DNA of 37,939 nucleotides, taken from Polyangia bacterium. GTDB lineage: Bacteria; Myxococcota_A; Polyangia; Nannocystales; Nannocystaceae. The DNA is taken from NCBI GenBank assembly GCA_030430565.1, contig JAUIKS010000057.1, positions 1 through 37,939 of the forward strand, written 5' to 3'. The notes below the pieces were generated by a model, which had not been told where the DNA came from, made no database searches, and saw only the letters and a list, made by a program, of their open reading frames with translations. A program made the position numbers and the translations under genes. Shown in pieces: positions 8,440 to 16,540 of the stretch (position 1 is the stretch's first letter; every line of letters begins with the position of its first letter).

Positions 8440-8445
8440 TACAGT
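8440..8445 (+). promoter_or_regulatory. TACAGT -10-like hexamer 8 nt before start codon
   Basis: TACAGT is followed by 8 nt and the crotonase ATG at 8454, without a Shine-Dalgarno. The surrounding GCTACAGT is repeated before the gene at 9291. Confidence 0.35.
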
Positions 8446-8453
8446 CGGGCCCT

Positions 8454-9263
8454 ATGTCCGACCGAGAGCGCGTCCTCACGACCTTCGACGCCGACCGCCA
8501 AGTCGCCCACGTTCAGCTCAACCGGCCCGAGAAGCGCAACGGCCTCGACCTCGCGATGTTCGAGGGGATGATCGCCGCCGGCGAGGCACTCTGCGCGCGC
8601 AAGGACGTCCGCGCCGTCGTCCTCTCCGGCGCCGGCCCCTCGTTCTGCGCCGGCCTCGACTTCGCCAGCTTTATGGCCTCTGGGCCAGACACGATGCAGC
8701 GCCTGCTCGAGCGCCCCGACGGCCGCGTCGACAACATGGCCCAGCGCATCGCCTGGGTCTGGACCGAGGTCCCCGCTCCCGTCATCGCCGCGCTCCACGG
8801 CCACGTCTACGGCGGCGGCCTGCAGATCGCGCTCGCGGCCGACATCCGCTTCGCCGCGCCCGACACCAAGCTCTCGGTCATGGAGATCAAGTGGGGCCTG
8901 ATCCCCGACATGTCGATCTCGTGCACGCTCACCCGGCTCGTCCGCCCCGACGTCGCCAAGGAGCTGACCTTCACCGGGCGCGTGATCAGCGGGCGCGAGG
9001 CCCACAAGCTCGGCCTCGTCACCCACGTCGTCGACGACCCGGTCGCCGCCGCGCTCGAGCTCGCCGGGCAGGTCGCCAGCAAATCCCCGACCGCGATCCG
9101 CAACGCCAAGCGCCTCTACAACAGCGTATACGGGCTCGACGACCGGGCCGCGCTCGCGCTGGAGACGGCGCTGCAGGTCGAGCTGCTCGGCAAGGCCAAT
9201 CAAGTCGAGGCCGTGCAGGCGAACTTCATGAAGCGAGCGCCGAATTTTCGCGACCCCGAGTAG
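8454..9263 (+). CDS. Enoyl-CoA hydratase/isomerase (crotonase) family protein
   Basis: A 269-residue cytosolic crotonase. The oxyanion-hole motifs are visible: SFCAGLDF at about residue 63 and HVYGGGLQIALAADIRFA at about residues 119-136. SVMEIKWGLIPDMS carries a Glu at the position used as acid/base in hydratases, and the C-terminal NAKRLYN helix is typical. It resembles ordinary enoyl-CoA hydratases of fatty-acid or amino-acid breakdown and not the ECH1/ECH2 pair of the cluster at 19846-21515. It stands alone between the VOC gene and a lipoprotein gene. The substrate is not predictable. Confidence 0.88.
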   Translation: MSDRERVLTTFDADRQVAHVQLNRPEKRNGLDLAMFEGMIAAGEALCARKDVRAVVLSGAGPSFCAGLDFASFMASGPDTMQRLLERPDGRVDNMAQRIAWVWTEVPAPVIAALHGHVYGGGLQIALAADIRFAAPDTKLSVMEIKWGLIPDMSISCTLTRLVRPDVAKELTFTGRVISGREAHKLGLVTHVVDDPVAAALELAGQVASKSPTAIRNAKRLYNSVYGLDDRAALALETALQVELLGKANQVEAVQANFMKRAPNFRDPE

Positions 9264-9279
9264 CGCGTCGCGGCCCGGC

Positions 9280-9285
9280 TACAGT
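9280..9285 (+). promoter_or_regulatory. TACAGT -10-like hexamer 5 nt before start codon
   Basis: TACAGT is followed by GGGCC and the ATG at 9291. The arrangement parallels the one before 8454 and there is no Shine-Dalgarno. Confidence 0.3.
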
Positions 9286-9290
9286 GGGCC

Positions 9291-9887
9291 ATGGACTTCT
9301 CTCATCACGCTCGCACTCTCTCCTGTCTCTCCTGTCTCTCCTGTCTCTTCGTCCTCACGCTCGCCGCCTGCAGCGGCGATGACAAGGGCGGCGCCAGCTC
9401 CGAGTCGAGCGCCGCGTCGACCTCCACGTCGAGCGACAGCGAGAGCGACGGTTCGAGCGCGGGCTCGAGCGCCTCGACCAGCGCGACCGCGAGCACGGAC
9501 CCGACCTCCGGCGGCTCCCAGACGGGCGGCTCCGGCTCGACCTCCTCCGCGACCTCGTCCGGGACGGCCGACACCGACACGCCCGGCAGCAGCGGGGGCA
9601 CTGGGGCGGTCTCCTGTGACGACGCCACCGACGAGGTGAGCTTCTTCTTGAACAAGAACCAACCCTGCGTGGAGGACCGCGACTGCGTGATGGTCGACGC
9701 CTCGTGCTGGCCCGAGACCCAGGACTGCTGCGTCCTCTACGTGAACGGCACCTACGACGCGCCGACCTGGGCGTTCCTCTACGAGCAGTACCAGACCGCC
9801 TGCGGCGTCCGTGAGTGTGGCTGCTGCGCCAAGGTCCCGTTCGAACCGGCCTGCGTCGACGGTCAGTGCGGCCCCAGCCAGGGCTAG
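9291..9887 (+). CDS. Ser/Thr-rich lipoprotein with C-terminal Cys-rich domain
   Basis: A 198-residue protein. The signal contains a repeated SCL triplet and ends in the lipobox LAA-C (about residue 27). Residues 30-105 are a Ser/Thr/Gly/Asp low-complexity linker, typical of myxobacterial surface lipoproteins. Residues 110-198 hold about 12 cysteines in a compact domain (VSCDDAT, QPCVEDRDC, CWPETQDCC, CGVRECGCC, CVDGQCG), probably disulfide-bonded outside the cytoplasm. The function is unknown. The following 293 bp (9888-10180) hold no gene I can support; an open frame continues upstream of the next gene without coding character. Confidence 0.8.
   Translation: MDFSHHARTLSCLSCLSCLFVLTLAACSGDDKGGASSESSAASTSTSSDSESDGSSAGSSASTSATASTDPTSGGSQTGGSGSTSSATSSGTADTDTPGSSGGTGAVSCDDATDEVSFFLNKNQPCVEDRDCVMVDASCWPETQDCCVLYVNGTYDAPTWAFLYEQYQTACGVRECGCCAKVPFEPACVDGQCGPSQG
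9321..9347 (+). repeat. Three tandem 9-bp units within a signal peptide
   Basis: TCCTGTCTC occurs three times head to tail and encodes the repeated Ser-Cys-Leu of the lipoprotein signal. A copy-number change would lengthen or shorten the hydrophobic core in frame. Confidence 0.85.
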
Positions 9888-10180
9888 CGGGCGTTCGCCA
9901 CGGGCTACCCGCGCGCTGGTTGGCCCAAACACCATGCCCTTTCGAGCATCTACGACACGCGGGCGTCCGGTCGCTGCTTCACGCGCCGGCTCTCCCTTCC
10001 GGGCGACGAGCGCCGCGCCCGGTGACGCGGGCGTTCGCCCGCGCTCGCCGTCCTCCGCCGGCTCCTCCCACGCTCCCGCGACCCGTGAGCCTCACGGGGA
10101 CGCGCGCGCTTATTTCACGACTCGCGCGCGCTCTCGAGCCGGCCATGGAGTACGATAGCCGCGCCGCGCGGGAGGCACCG

Positions 10181-11008
10181 ATGAACGCCACGAAGTCAGA
10201 GTTTCGTCCCTCCGGAGTCATCACGCTCACGACCGACCTCGGCCCGCGCGGACCGTTCGTCGCGACCATGAAGGGCGTCATCCTCTCGCGCTTCCCCGAC
10301 GCCACGATCATCGACCTGACCCACGAGATCCCCGTGCAGTGGCCGGCCGAGGCGGCGTTCTGGCTGTCCCACGCGTACCGCTACTTCCCGCGGGGCAGCG
10401 TGCACGTCGCCGTCGTCGATCCGGGCGTCGGCACCAGCCGCGACATCATCGCCGGCGTCCGCGACGGCCACGCCTTCATCGCCCCGGACAACGGACAGCT
10501 CGGCTCGATCCTCGGCGAGCTGACCGGGAGCCCCACGAGCCCGGTCCACCGCGTCGACCTCACGCGCCTGCAGCACTTCCGGATCAGCCGGCCCAGCGTC
10601 ACCTTCCACGGCCGCGACATCATCGCGCCGCTCGCCGCGGACCTGGCCTCGGGGACGCTCGACCTCGACGACCTCGGCCCCGCGACGCCGGAGATCGTGC
10701 CCTCGTGGGTCGAGGAGCCGACGGTCACGCGCGCGCGGGTCTCGGGCGTCGTCATCACGATCGACAGCTTCGGCAACCTCTACACCAACATCGACGGCCG
10801 CCACATCCGCCCGCTGCGCAAGCCCATCGTCCACGTCGGCGGGCACGATGTCCGCGTCTGCCGGACCTACGCCGACGTGAAACCCGGCGAGTACGTCGCG
10901 CTGATCAACTCCTTCGGCGTCCTCGAGATCGCCCGCGCGGAGCAGCGCGCGTCGGACGGTCTCGGCGTCGGCCGCGGCGCGCCCGTGACCGTGCGCGAGC
11001 TTGGTTAG
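10181..11008 (+). CDS. SAM hydrolase (DUF62 / SAM hydroxide adenosyltransferase family)
   Basis: A 275-residue protein. The start at ATG 10181 is set by a GGAGG at 10171-10175; a TACGAT hexamer lies 24 nt upstream. Family motifs: ITLTTDLGPRGPFVATMKG at the N-terminus (loop and Asp for SAM ribose binding), VVDPGVGTSRD at about residue 83, APDNGQLG at about residue 103, and FGNLYTNI in the C-terminal beta domain. These enzymes share the fluorinase/chlorinase fold but use water and split S-adenosylmethionine into adenosine and methionine. The physiological purpose in bacteria is poorly settled. The stop codon interlocks with that of the convergent HTTM gene (TTAG at 11005-11008), leaving no room for a terminator between them. 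Confidence 0.92.
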   Translation: MNATKSEFRPSGVITLTTDLGPRGPFVATMKGVILSRFPDATIIDLTHEIPVQWPAEAAFWLSHAYRYFPRGSVHVAVVDPGVGTSRDIIAGVRDGHAFIAPDNGQLGSILGELTGSPTSPVHRVDLTRLQHFRISRPSVTFHGRDIIAPLAADLASGTLDLDDLGPATPEIVPSWVEEPTVTRARVSGVVITIDSFGNLYTNIDGRHIRPLRKPIVHVGGHDVRVCRTYADVKPGEYVALINSFGVLEIARAEQRASDGLGVGRGAPVTVRELG

Positions 11009-12006
11009 CCCGCAACGAGCCGTCGGCGAAGCGACGCGGCGAAGGCCCGCAGCTCACGCGGGTGAAACAGGCACGGGTAGTAGGCCAGCGTGATCCACCA
11101 AAACGGCCCGACCACCATGAGCAGCGCGACCGTCGAGTGCAGCGTCACGCCGATCGCCACGTAGACCAGGCGCAGGTCGTACTTGTTGACGAGCGCGCGC
11201 AGCCGCCCCGCCCGCTGCGGGTCGTCGCGCAGGTAGAGCGTGACCGCGACCATCCAGAACGTGATCTCCCAAACCCACGTGACCGCGGTCCCCAGCTGCG
11301 TGAGCTGGTAGAGCCCCGGCCAGGCCACCCAGGTCATGTCGCCGCGGTGCCACGAGGGCTGCTGCAGGATGTAGTACAGCGCCGTGAACCCGCCGCCCGG
11401 CGTCCACGACATCGAGAGCTTGTGCAGGCCGGTCGAGGTGTAGACGATGACGATCTGCGTGATCGCCAAGAGCCGCGGCCAGAACGCGACGGAGGCGTCG
11501 CTGGTCCAGCGACCGGTGCGCCAGCGACACCCCAGCGAGAGCGTCGCGCTCGCCTGCGCGAACACGAGGATCCACAGCGAGTTGATGAGCAGGCCGTCGT
11601 AGCTGCCCTTGGCGTGGCTGTTGATCGACGCGACCGCGAGCAGCCCCTGGGCGGCGATCAGCGCCGACGGGCGGCTCAGCACGCCCAGCGTCAGCGTCAC
11701 GCCGGCGCACAGCGTCAGGATCACGAGCGGCCAGACGACCCCGGGGACCGGGCCGCCGAGCGCCTTGATCAGCCAGTTCCCGCCGAGGTGTCGATAGCCG
11801 CCGTGGTCTTGGTCGATCCAGATGAAGTCGACCATGTCGAAGCCGATCGCCGTCCCCATGTTGAGGACCACGGCGACGCCCGTCAGGATCCGCATCAGCG
11901 CGAGCGCCTCGCCGGTCTCGCGGCGGGAGAGCAGCGCGACCCACCACGCCCAGCGCGCGCCGGGCCGCCAGCGCGGGCGCGCCGCCTCGAGCTCGGGCTG
12001 GCTCAT
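11005..12006 (-). CDS. HTTM-domain (vitamin K-dependent gamma-carboxylase-like) membrane protein
   Basis: A 333-residue integral membrane protein with about six or more hydrophobic helices. The segment sequence (GEALALMRILTGVAVVLN, HLGGNWLI, INSHAKGSYDGLLINSLW, STGLHKL, PSWHRGDM) matches the HTTM family related to vitamin K-dependent gamma-carboxylase. Bacterial HTTM proteins are widespread and mostly uncharacterised; carboxylase activity should not be assumed. The start is ATG 12006, which overlaps the upstream partner's stop (ATGA), so the two are co-translated. Ends convergent with the DUF62 gene. Confidence 0.85.
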   Translation of the reverse strand: MSQPELEAARPRWRPGARWAWWVALLSRRETGEALALMRILTGVAVVLNMGTAIGFDMVDFIWIDQDHGGYRHLGGNWLIKALGGPVPGVVWPLVILTLCAGVTLTLGVLSRPSALIAAQGLLAVASINSHAKGSYDGLLINSLWILVFAQASATLSLGCRWRTGRWTSDASVAFWPRLLAITQIVIVYTSTGLHKLSMSWTPGGGFTALYYILQQPSWHRGDMTWVAWPGLYQLTQLGTAVTWVWEITFWMVAVTLYLRDDPQRAGRLRALVNKYDLRLVYVAIGVTLHSTVALLMVVGPFWWITLAYYPCLFHPRELRAFAASLRRRLVAG

Positions 12007-12791
12007 TCGCCAGGCTCCTTCGTCCGCAACGGATCGAGCGGCTTGACGATCGTGTCGCGGTACTTCCCCTCGGGGATCTCGCCGCGCCGGACCTCCTCGG
12101 GCGTCGGCGTGCGGAAGCCGTACCAGCGCACGCGGACGTGGCTCGCCTCGGGGAAGTCGTGGGCCGCCTGGACCGCGAGCCAGCGCGCGAACGATCGGTA
12201 GTGCCGCCGGTACTGCGGCCAGCCGTAGCGAAACAGCATCGCGCGCGTGCGGTCGTGATTGAGCTGTCCTCCGCGCCAGTCGTGCTCCCGCGAGCGCGCG
12301 ATCTGAACCGGCCGCCACGCGGCCCCCGGCGCGTCGCGGATGTCGACGTGCAGGCGCGCGGGGTAGCGGTGCGGCGCGACGAACATCCGCCACGACTGGA
12401 TCGTGCCGGCGTAGGTCGCGTAGGGTTTAAACGGCCGCTTCGCGCCGTTGTGCCAGGCGACGTAGCGGCGCGCGAAGCCCCACAGCCGCTCCTCGAGCTC
12501 GGCGGCCGTCAACTCGACGCCGAGCGCGCTCAGCCGCCCCGACCAGGCCGTGAACTCGGCCTGGACCGTCGGGTTCTTCCAGCCCTTGCGCGACATCCCG
12601 TCGCCGCCGGGGCTCGGGAGCGCGAGCACGATGACCGCGACGATGTGCAGCGTGACCAGCAGCGCGCGCGCGTGCGGCCACCAGCCCGCGCCCTGCTCGG
12701 CGGGCGCTTGGTCCGAAGCGGCGGGCGACGCCTGCTCCCCGCGCCCTGTCGGCTCGCCCTCGCTCGCGTCCACGGCCCGTTGTTCTACCAC
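12003..12791 (-). CDS. Single-pass membrane protein, partner of the HTTM protein
   Basis: About 262 residues if started at GTG 12791, which I prefer because it opens with an acidic, Ala/Gln-rich segment and one membrane helix (ALLVTLHIVAVIVLALP, about residues 41-58); an upstream in-frame start at 13157 would run through the divergent promoter region and into the neighbouring gene. The C-terminal 190 residues are basic and aromatic (WKNPTVQAEF, FARRYVAWHNGAKRPF, YAGTIQSWRMFVAPHRYP, VRWYGFRTPTPEEV). They presumably face outward. I do not recognise a named family. The four-base overlap with the HTTM gene suggests a functional complex. Confidence 0.7.
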   Translation of the reverse strand: MVEQRAVDASEGEPTGRGEQASPAASDQAPAEQGAGWWPHARALLVTLHIVAVIVLALPSPGGDGMSRKGWKNPTVQAEFTAWSGRLSALGVELTAAELEERLWGFARRYVAWHNGAKRPFKPYATYAGTIQSWRMFVAPHRYPARLHVDIRDAPGAAWRPVQIARSREHDWRGGQLNHDRTRAMLFRYGWPQYRRHYRSFARWLAVQAAHDFPEASHVRVRWYGFRTPTPEEVRRGEIPEGKYRDTIVKPLDPLRTKEPGE

Positions 12792-13002
12792 GCGCGACCG
12801 CGCCGCGAATCCCTGACGTCGCGGCGGCGGCCGCGATGGAACCTGGCGGGCGCCCACGCGTACAACCAGCGAGGTCCCGCCGATGCCAGCACGGATACCC
12901 GGTCGCCGCGCGAAGACGTCCCCCGCGCGCCCCAGCGCTCTAATTACTAGCCCGTTGAGACAGGTTCGGGGGCAGCCGGCGCGCCGGGGCGACGCTCGCT
13001 TC

Positions 13003-14283
13003 ATGCGACACGCGCGGCTCACCGCAGGCGGGCTCGCGCTCGCGCTGCTGAGCGGGTGCACCTCCGCCGAGCAGCGACCCGTGCCGTTCTCGGAGGTCGT
13101 GCCCGTGCCGGGCTGCGGCGAGATCCTCGACCTCGACGAGCGCGACGGCGCGATCATCGGGATCGCGGCGCCGACCAGCCGTGACTCGAGTCGATCCGGC
13201 TGCCTGTTCTCCGTCGAAGCCGACCGCAGCGCGAGCGTCCTGACGCGGGTCGAGGGCGACGGCCACGCGCTCCGGCTCCACTCCCTGCGCGCCCAGGGCG
13301 ACGCGGTGTTCGTCGTCGGCAGCTACCAGCACAAAGACTTCGGCGTCACCGTCGAGCTCCACCGCTGGCAACACGGGCAGCTCTCGCAGCTCCTCGGGCG
13401 CCCGCTCGAGTGGCTCTCGATCCACAGCGGCGCGCCGTCGATCGCGTTCCCCGGGGGCGAGCCGGCGGTCGCGCTCTCGCGGACCGAGAGCGCCTCGTGC
13501 GGTACCGGCCTCGACCGCGTCCCGCGGACGCTCGTGCTCAACGACGACGAGACGCGCCTACAGTCGACGCCGGTGTTTAAGGGTCGCGTCGCGGCGGCGA
13601 CCGAGATCGGCGACTCGCTGATCATCGCGGGAGGTCGCGGCGCGGTGCCGACCGGAGCCTACTTCGGCGGCGGCAACAAGGCGGTGATCGTGTCACGGCT
13701 CAACAGCGTCGCCGCGCTCAAGTGGACGCGCGAGCTCTACGCGCCGGGGGCCGAGGAGTTTTTTGAAGCCCTCGACGCCGAGCGCCAGGCGACCCCCGGC
13801 CGCTTCGAGATGAGCCAAGCGCAGCGCGACCGCACCGAGGGTTATGTCGGCGTCGCCGTGGACGTGCGCGCGAGCGAGCAGGCCGTGTTCGTGCTCGCGC
13901 GCTTCGGCGCGGCCCTCGAGCTGCGCGCGCTCGCGGCCGAGGACGGCAGCCAGCGCTGGCGCGCCGTGCTCGGCGACGGCGACCAGGCGCGGCTCGACCT
14001 CGGCGCCACCGGCTCCGTCGGCGTCAGCTACGTCCAAGACCATCAGCCCCACGCGGTCCGGGTCGCGCGGGTCCTCTACGACGAAGACGGCCACAAGCTC
14101 CGCGCGGGCGCTCGTCAGGTCGAGCTCAGCGGCGACTTCTACAGCCTCGACATCCTGACTACAAAGACAGGTCACGTGTGGCTCGCGGGCTCGCGCGAAG
14201 ACGCGATCGAGCGCCCGCCCGACGCGCTGATGCCGTCGGCGTGGGTCGTGGACGTCGGCCCGATCGTCGGCCCGCAACGATGA
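13003..14283 (+). CDS. Lipoprotein, probably beta-propeller-like, unknown function
   Basis: A 426-residue protein. The start at ATG 13003 gives a good lipoprotein signal (RLTAGGLALALLSGC); the frame is open further upstream but lacks signal character there. The body has repeated stretches alternating DGDAVFVVGS-, DSLIIAGG-, QAVFVLARFG- and HVWLAGSRED-type strands at roughly even intervals, as in PQQ- or SBBP-type propellers that log values, so a propeller fold is likely but not proven. No catalytic motif is visible. It is convergent with the cluster's last gene (FAAL) with a 49-bp gap. Confidence 0.7.
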   Translation: MRHARLTAGGLALALLSGCTSAEQRPVPFSEVVPVPGCGEILDLDERDGAIIGIAAPTSRDSSRSGCLFSVEADRSASVLTRVEGDGHALRLHSLRAQGDAVFVVGSYQHKDFGVTVELHRWQHGQLSQLLGRPLEWLSIHSGAPSIAFPGGEPAVALSRTESASCGTGLDRVPRTLVLNDDETRLQSTPVFKGRVAAATEIGDSLIIAGGRGAVPTGAYFGGGNKAVIVSRLNSVAALKWTRELYAPGAEEFFEALDAERQATPGRFEMSQAQRDRTEGYVGVAVDVRASEQAVFVLARFGAALELRALAAEDGSQRWRAVLGDGDQARLDLGATGSVGVSYVQDHQPHAVRVARVLYDEDGHKLRAGARQVELSGDFYSLDILTTKTGHVWLAGSREDAIERPPDALMPSAWVVDVGPIVGPQR

Positions 14284-14332
14284 GCGCTCGCGCGCGCCCC
14301 GCGAGCGTCGACGCGTCACAGGGGCGCCGACG

Positions 14333-16153
14333 CTACGAGCGCTTGCGCAGCGACGACTTGATGTAGTTCCAGCGCGACGACGCGAGCTGCTTGAGCAGCC
14401 CCAGCGAGCCGCCCTGGCCGCCCTTCCCGAGCGTCGCGCTGCGGAACATCTCGCTGGCCTTGCTGCGCTGCAGCTTGCCGCTCGAGGTCTTGGGCAGGCT
14501 CCCCGGGGGCAGCATCACGATCTCGTCCACGCGCAGCGCGAGCGCCTCGAGCACGCGACCCTTGACCTGCTTGCGCAGCGCGGCGTGCTCCTCCTCGGGC
14601 TGCTTGGTCTCACACACCAGCACCACGCGCTCGCGCCCGGCCTCGGCGTCGTCGAGGCTGAACGCGATGACGTTGCCCGTGCGCACGCCGTCGACCTGCG
14701 AGGCCTGCCACTCGATGTCCTGCGGGTGGAAGTTGCGACCGTTGACGATGATCAGGTCTTTGCTGCGGCCGCACACGTAGAGCTCGCCGTCGGCGAGGTA
14801 GCCGAGGTCGCCGGTCTCGAGCCAGCCGTCGACGAAGGCCTTGTCCGTCGCCTCCGAGTCTTCGAAGTAGCCCTGCGTGATCGAGGGGCCGCGCAGCATG
14901 ATGTGCCCGACGCGGCGCTCCGGCAGCGGCGTGCCGTCGGCCTCGGCGATCTTGAGCTCGTGCTCGGGGAAGGTCGTCCCGCAGCTCACGACCCGGATCA
15001 CGCCCTTGCCGTCGGCGCCGTCGCGCTCCTCGGCGGCCGCGGCCTCGGCGTCCTCCGGGACCGGGCGCGCCTCGCCGGCGGCGAGCGCCTCGGCGTCGAC
15101 GCGCTCGGCCTTGAGGTCCTCGTCGAGGCCGATGAAGGTGATCGCCAGGGTGTGCTCGGCCATGCCGTAGCAGGGCAAAAACGCGGTGCGCTTGAAGCCG
15201 TAGGGGGCGAAGCGCTTGGCGAAGCCGTTGAGCGTGTGGAACTGGATCGGCTCGGCGCCGCAGCCGGCGACGATCAGCGAGGACAGGTCGACGCCCTCGA
15301 GCTCGCGGTCCTTGATCCGCTTGGTCGCGAGGCCCCACGCGAAGTTGGGCGCGAACGAGATCGTCGGCTTAAACTCGGTGATCCGACGCAGCCACACGCT
15401 CGGGCGCTTGAGGAACATCAGCGGCGAGAGGAACTCGATGCCGCGCGTCGGGTAGTAGATCGGCGTGAACACGAAGCCGATCAGCCCCATGTCGTGGTAG
15501 AGCGGCAGCCAGCTGACCGCGCTCGAGTCGTGGTTGAGCCGCAGGCCGTGGTCGCCGCCGATCGCCCGGATGTTGGCCGCCAGGTTGCTGTGCGTCAGCA
15601 TCACGCCCTTGGGCCGTGAGGTGCTGCCCGAGGTGAACTGCAGGAACGCGATGTCGTCGGGCCGCACGTCGACCGGGCGCGGCTCCGCGCGCTCGGGGAC
15701 CGTGCCGACGAGCTTGCTCTGCACCACGATCTCGCGCAGCTCCGGCGCGTCGCTCATCAGCTTGCCGAGGATCGGCCGGACGCGCGCGTCGGTGACGACC
15801 AGCTTGCAGCCGGCGCGCCGCAGGATGTGGGTGGTGTTGTCCAGGTAGGCGTCGAGCTGACCGAGGCTGAGCGGCGGGTAGACCGGCACCGGGATCACGC
15901 CCGCGATCATGGCGCCGTAGATGCTGTCGACGAACTGCGCGGAGTCGGGGAGGATGAGACCAACGCGGTCGCCCTTGCGCAGGCCTCGCTCCTGCAGCGC
16001 GGCCGCGACCCGGCGGGCGCGGATCAGCAGCTCGCCGTAGGCGACGAACTCGGGCGGCTGGCCCTCGCGGGTGTGGTGGTGGTAGCCGAACTTGGTGACG
16101 CCAGCGCGGGCCTCGAGGGAGGCGACGAGCGTCGGGTGTTTACGGTCGAGCAT
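14333..16153 (-). CDS. Fatty-acyl-AMP ligase (FAAL), acyl-ACP loading
   Basis: A 606-residue adenylate-forming enzyme. The motifs are LQFTSGSTSRPKGVMLTH (ATP loop), then WLPLYHDMGLIG, FLSPLMFLKRPSVWL and SFAPNFAWG, a set typical of FAALs and not of CoA ligases. TGDLGYLADGELYVCGR (A7-like) and LPKTSSGKLQR (catalytic Lys, A10-like) close the C-domain. FAALs convert a free fatty acid and ATP to acyl-AMP and pass the acyl group to the phosphopantetheine of an ACP. The nearest gene upstream in the operon is ACP1 (67 bp away), its likely partner. Last gene of the cluster. The chain length is not predictable. Confidence 0.93.
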   Translation of the reverse strand: MLDRKHPTLVASLEARAGVTKFGYHHHTREGQPPEFVAYGELLIRARRVAAALQERGLRKGDRVGLILPDSAQFVDSIYGAMIAGVIPVPVYPPLSLGQLDAYLDNTTHILRRAGCKLVVTDARVRPILGKLMSDAPELREIVVQSKLVGTVPERAEPRPVDVRPDDIAFLQFTSGSTSRPKGVMLTHSNLAANIRAIGGDHGLRLNHDSSAVSWLPLYHDMGLIGFVFTPIYYPTRGIEFLSPLMFLKRPSVWLRRITEFKPTISFAPNFAWGLATKRIKDRELEGVDLSSLIVAGCGAEPIQFHTLNGFAKRFAPYGFKRTAFLPCYGMAEHTLAITFIGLDEDLKAERVDAEALAAGEARPVPEDAEAAAAEERDGADGKGVIRVVSCGTTFPEHELKIAEADGTPLPERRVGHIMLRGPSITQGYFEDSEATDKAFVDGWLETGDLGYLADGELYVCGRSKDLIIVNGRNFHPQDIEWQASQVDGVRTGNVIAFSLDDAEAGRERVVLVCETKQPEEEHAALRKQVKGRVLEALALRVDEIVMLPPGSLPKTSSGKLQRSKASEMFRSATLGKGGQGGSLGLLKQLASSRWNYIKSSLRKRS

Positions 16154-16220
16154 AGGAGCGTCTGTCCCTTACATACTGTCTGTCGCGCCGCGATAAACCG
16201 GATGCTGATCCGGACCCGGC

Positions 16221-16478
16221 TCAGGCGCGCGCGAGCCCGCTGACGACCTCGGCGACGTCTCCGAGCGTCTTGACGTGCTGGACGGTGTCGAAGGCGATCG
16301 TGATGTCGTAGTGGTCCTCGAGCGCCGCGATCATCTCGAAGCTGTCCAACGAATCAAGCGCGAGGTCCTCGACGATCTTGGTCTCCGCAGTCAGCGCCTC
16401 GGGCACGTCATCCATGTTCTCCTCGAGGTGCTGGAGGATCACGGCCAGCACGCCTTCACGGCTCTTGTCTGTCTCCAC
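16221..16478 (-). CDS. Acyl carrier protein ACP1
   Basis: An 85-residue protein with the ACP motif DLALDSLDSFEM; Ser43 is the predicted phosphopantetheine site. The start is GTG 16478, supported by AAGGAG about 8 nt upstream. It is acidic with the usual three-helix pattern. Sitting between the FAAL and GNAT genes, it is best placed to carry the FAAL-activated fatty acid to the acyltransferase. It lacks the Trp six residues after the Ser reported for acceptor ACPs in modular beta-branching (Met is there). Confidence 0.92.
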   Translation of the reverse strand: METDKSREGVLAVILQHLEENMDDVPEALTAETKIVEDLALDSLDSFEMIAALEDHYDITIAFDTVQHVKTLGDVAEVVSGLARA

Positions 16479-16540
16479 GGGGCCCTCTCCTTCGGCGCCG
16501 AGGACGCGCTCCTCGGCGGCCTGCGATCGATTTACGTCGG

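Noticed and set aside
8454..9263. The first crotonase as a part of the lipid cluster
   Set aside because: Far away, opposite strand, and lacking the ECH1 and ECH2 motifs.
9888..10180. N-terminal extension of the SAM hydrolase or a separate small gene
   Set aside because: The open frame has no domain or signal character, and a GGAGG fixes the start at 10181.
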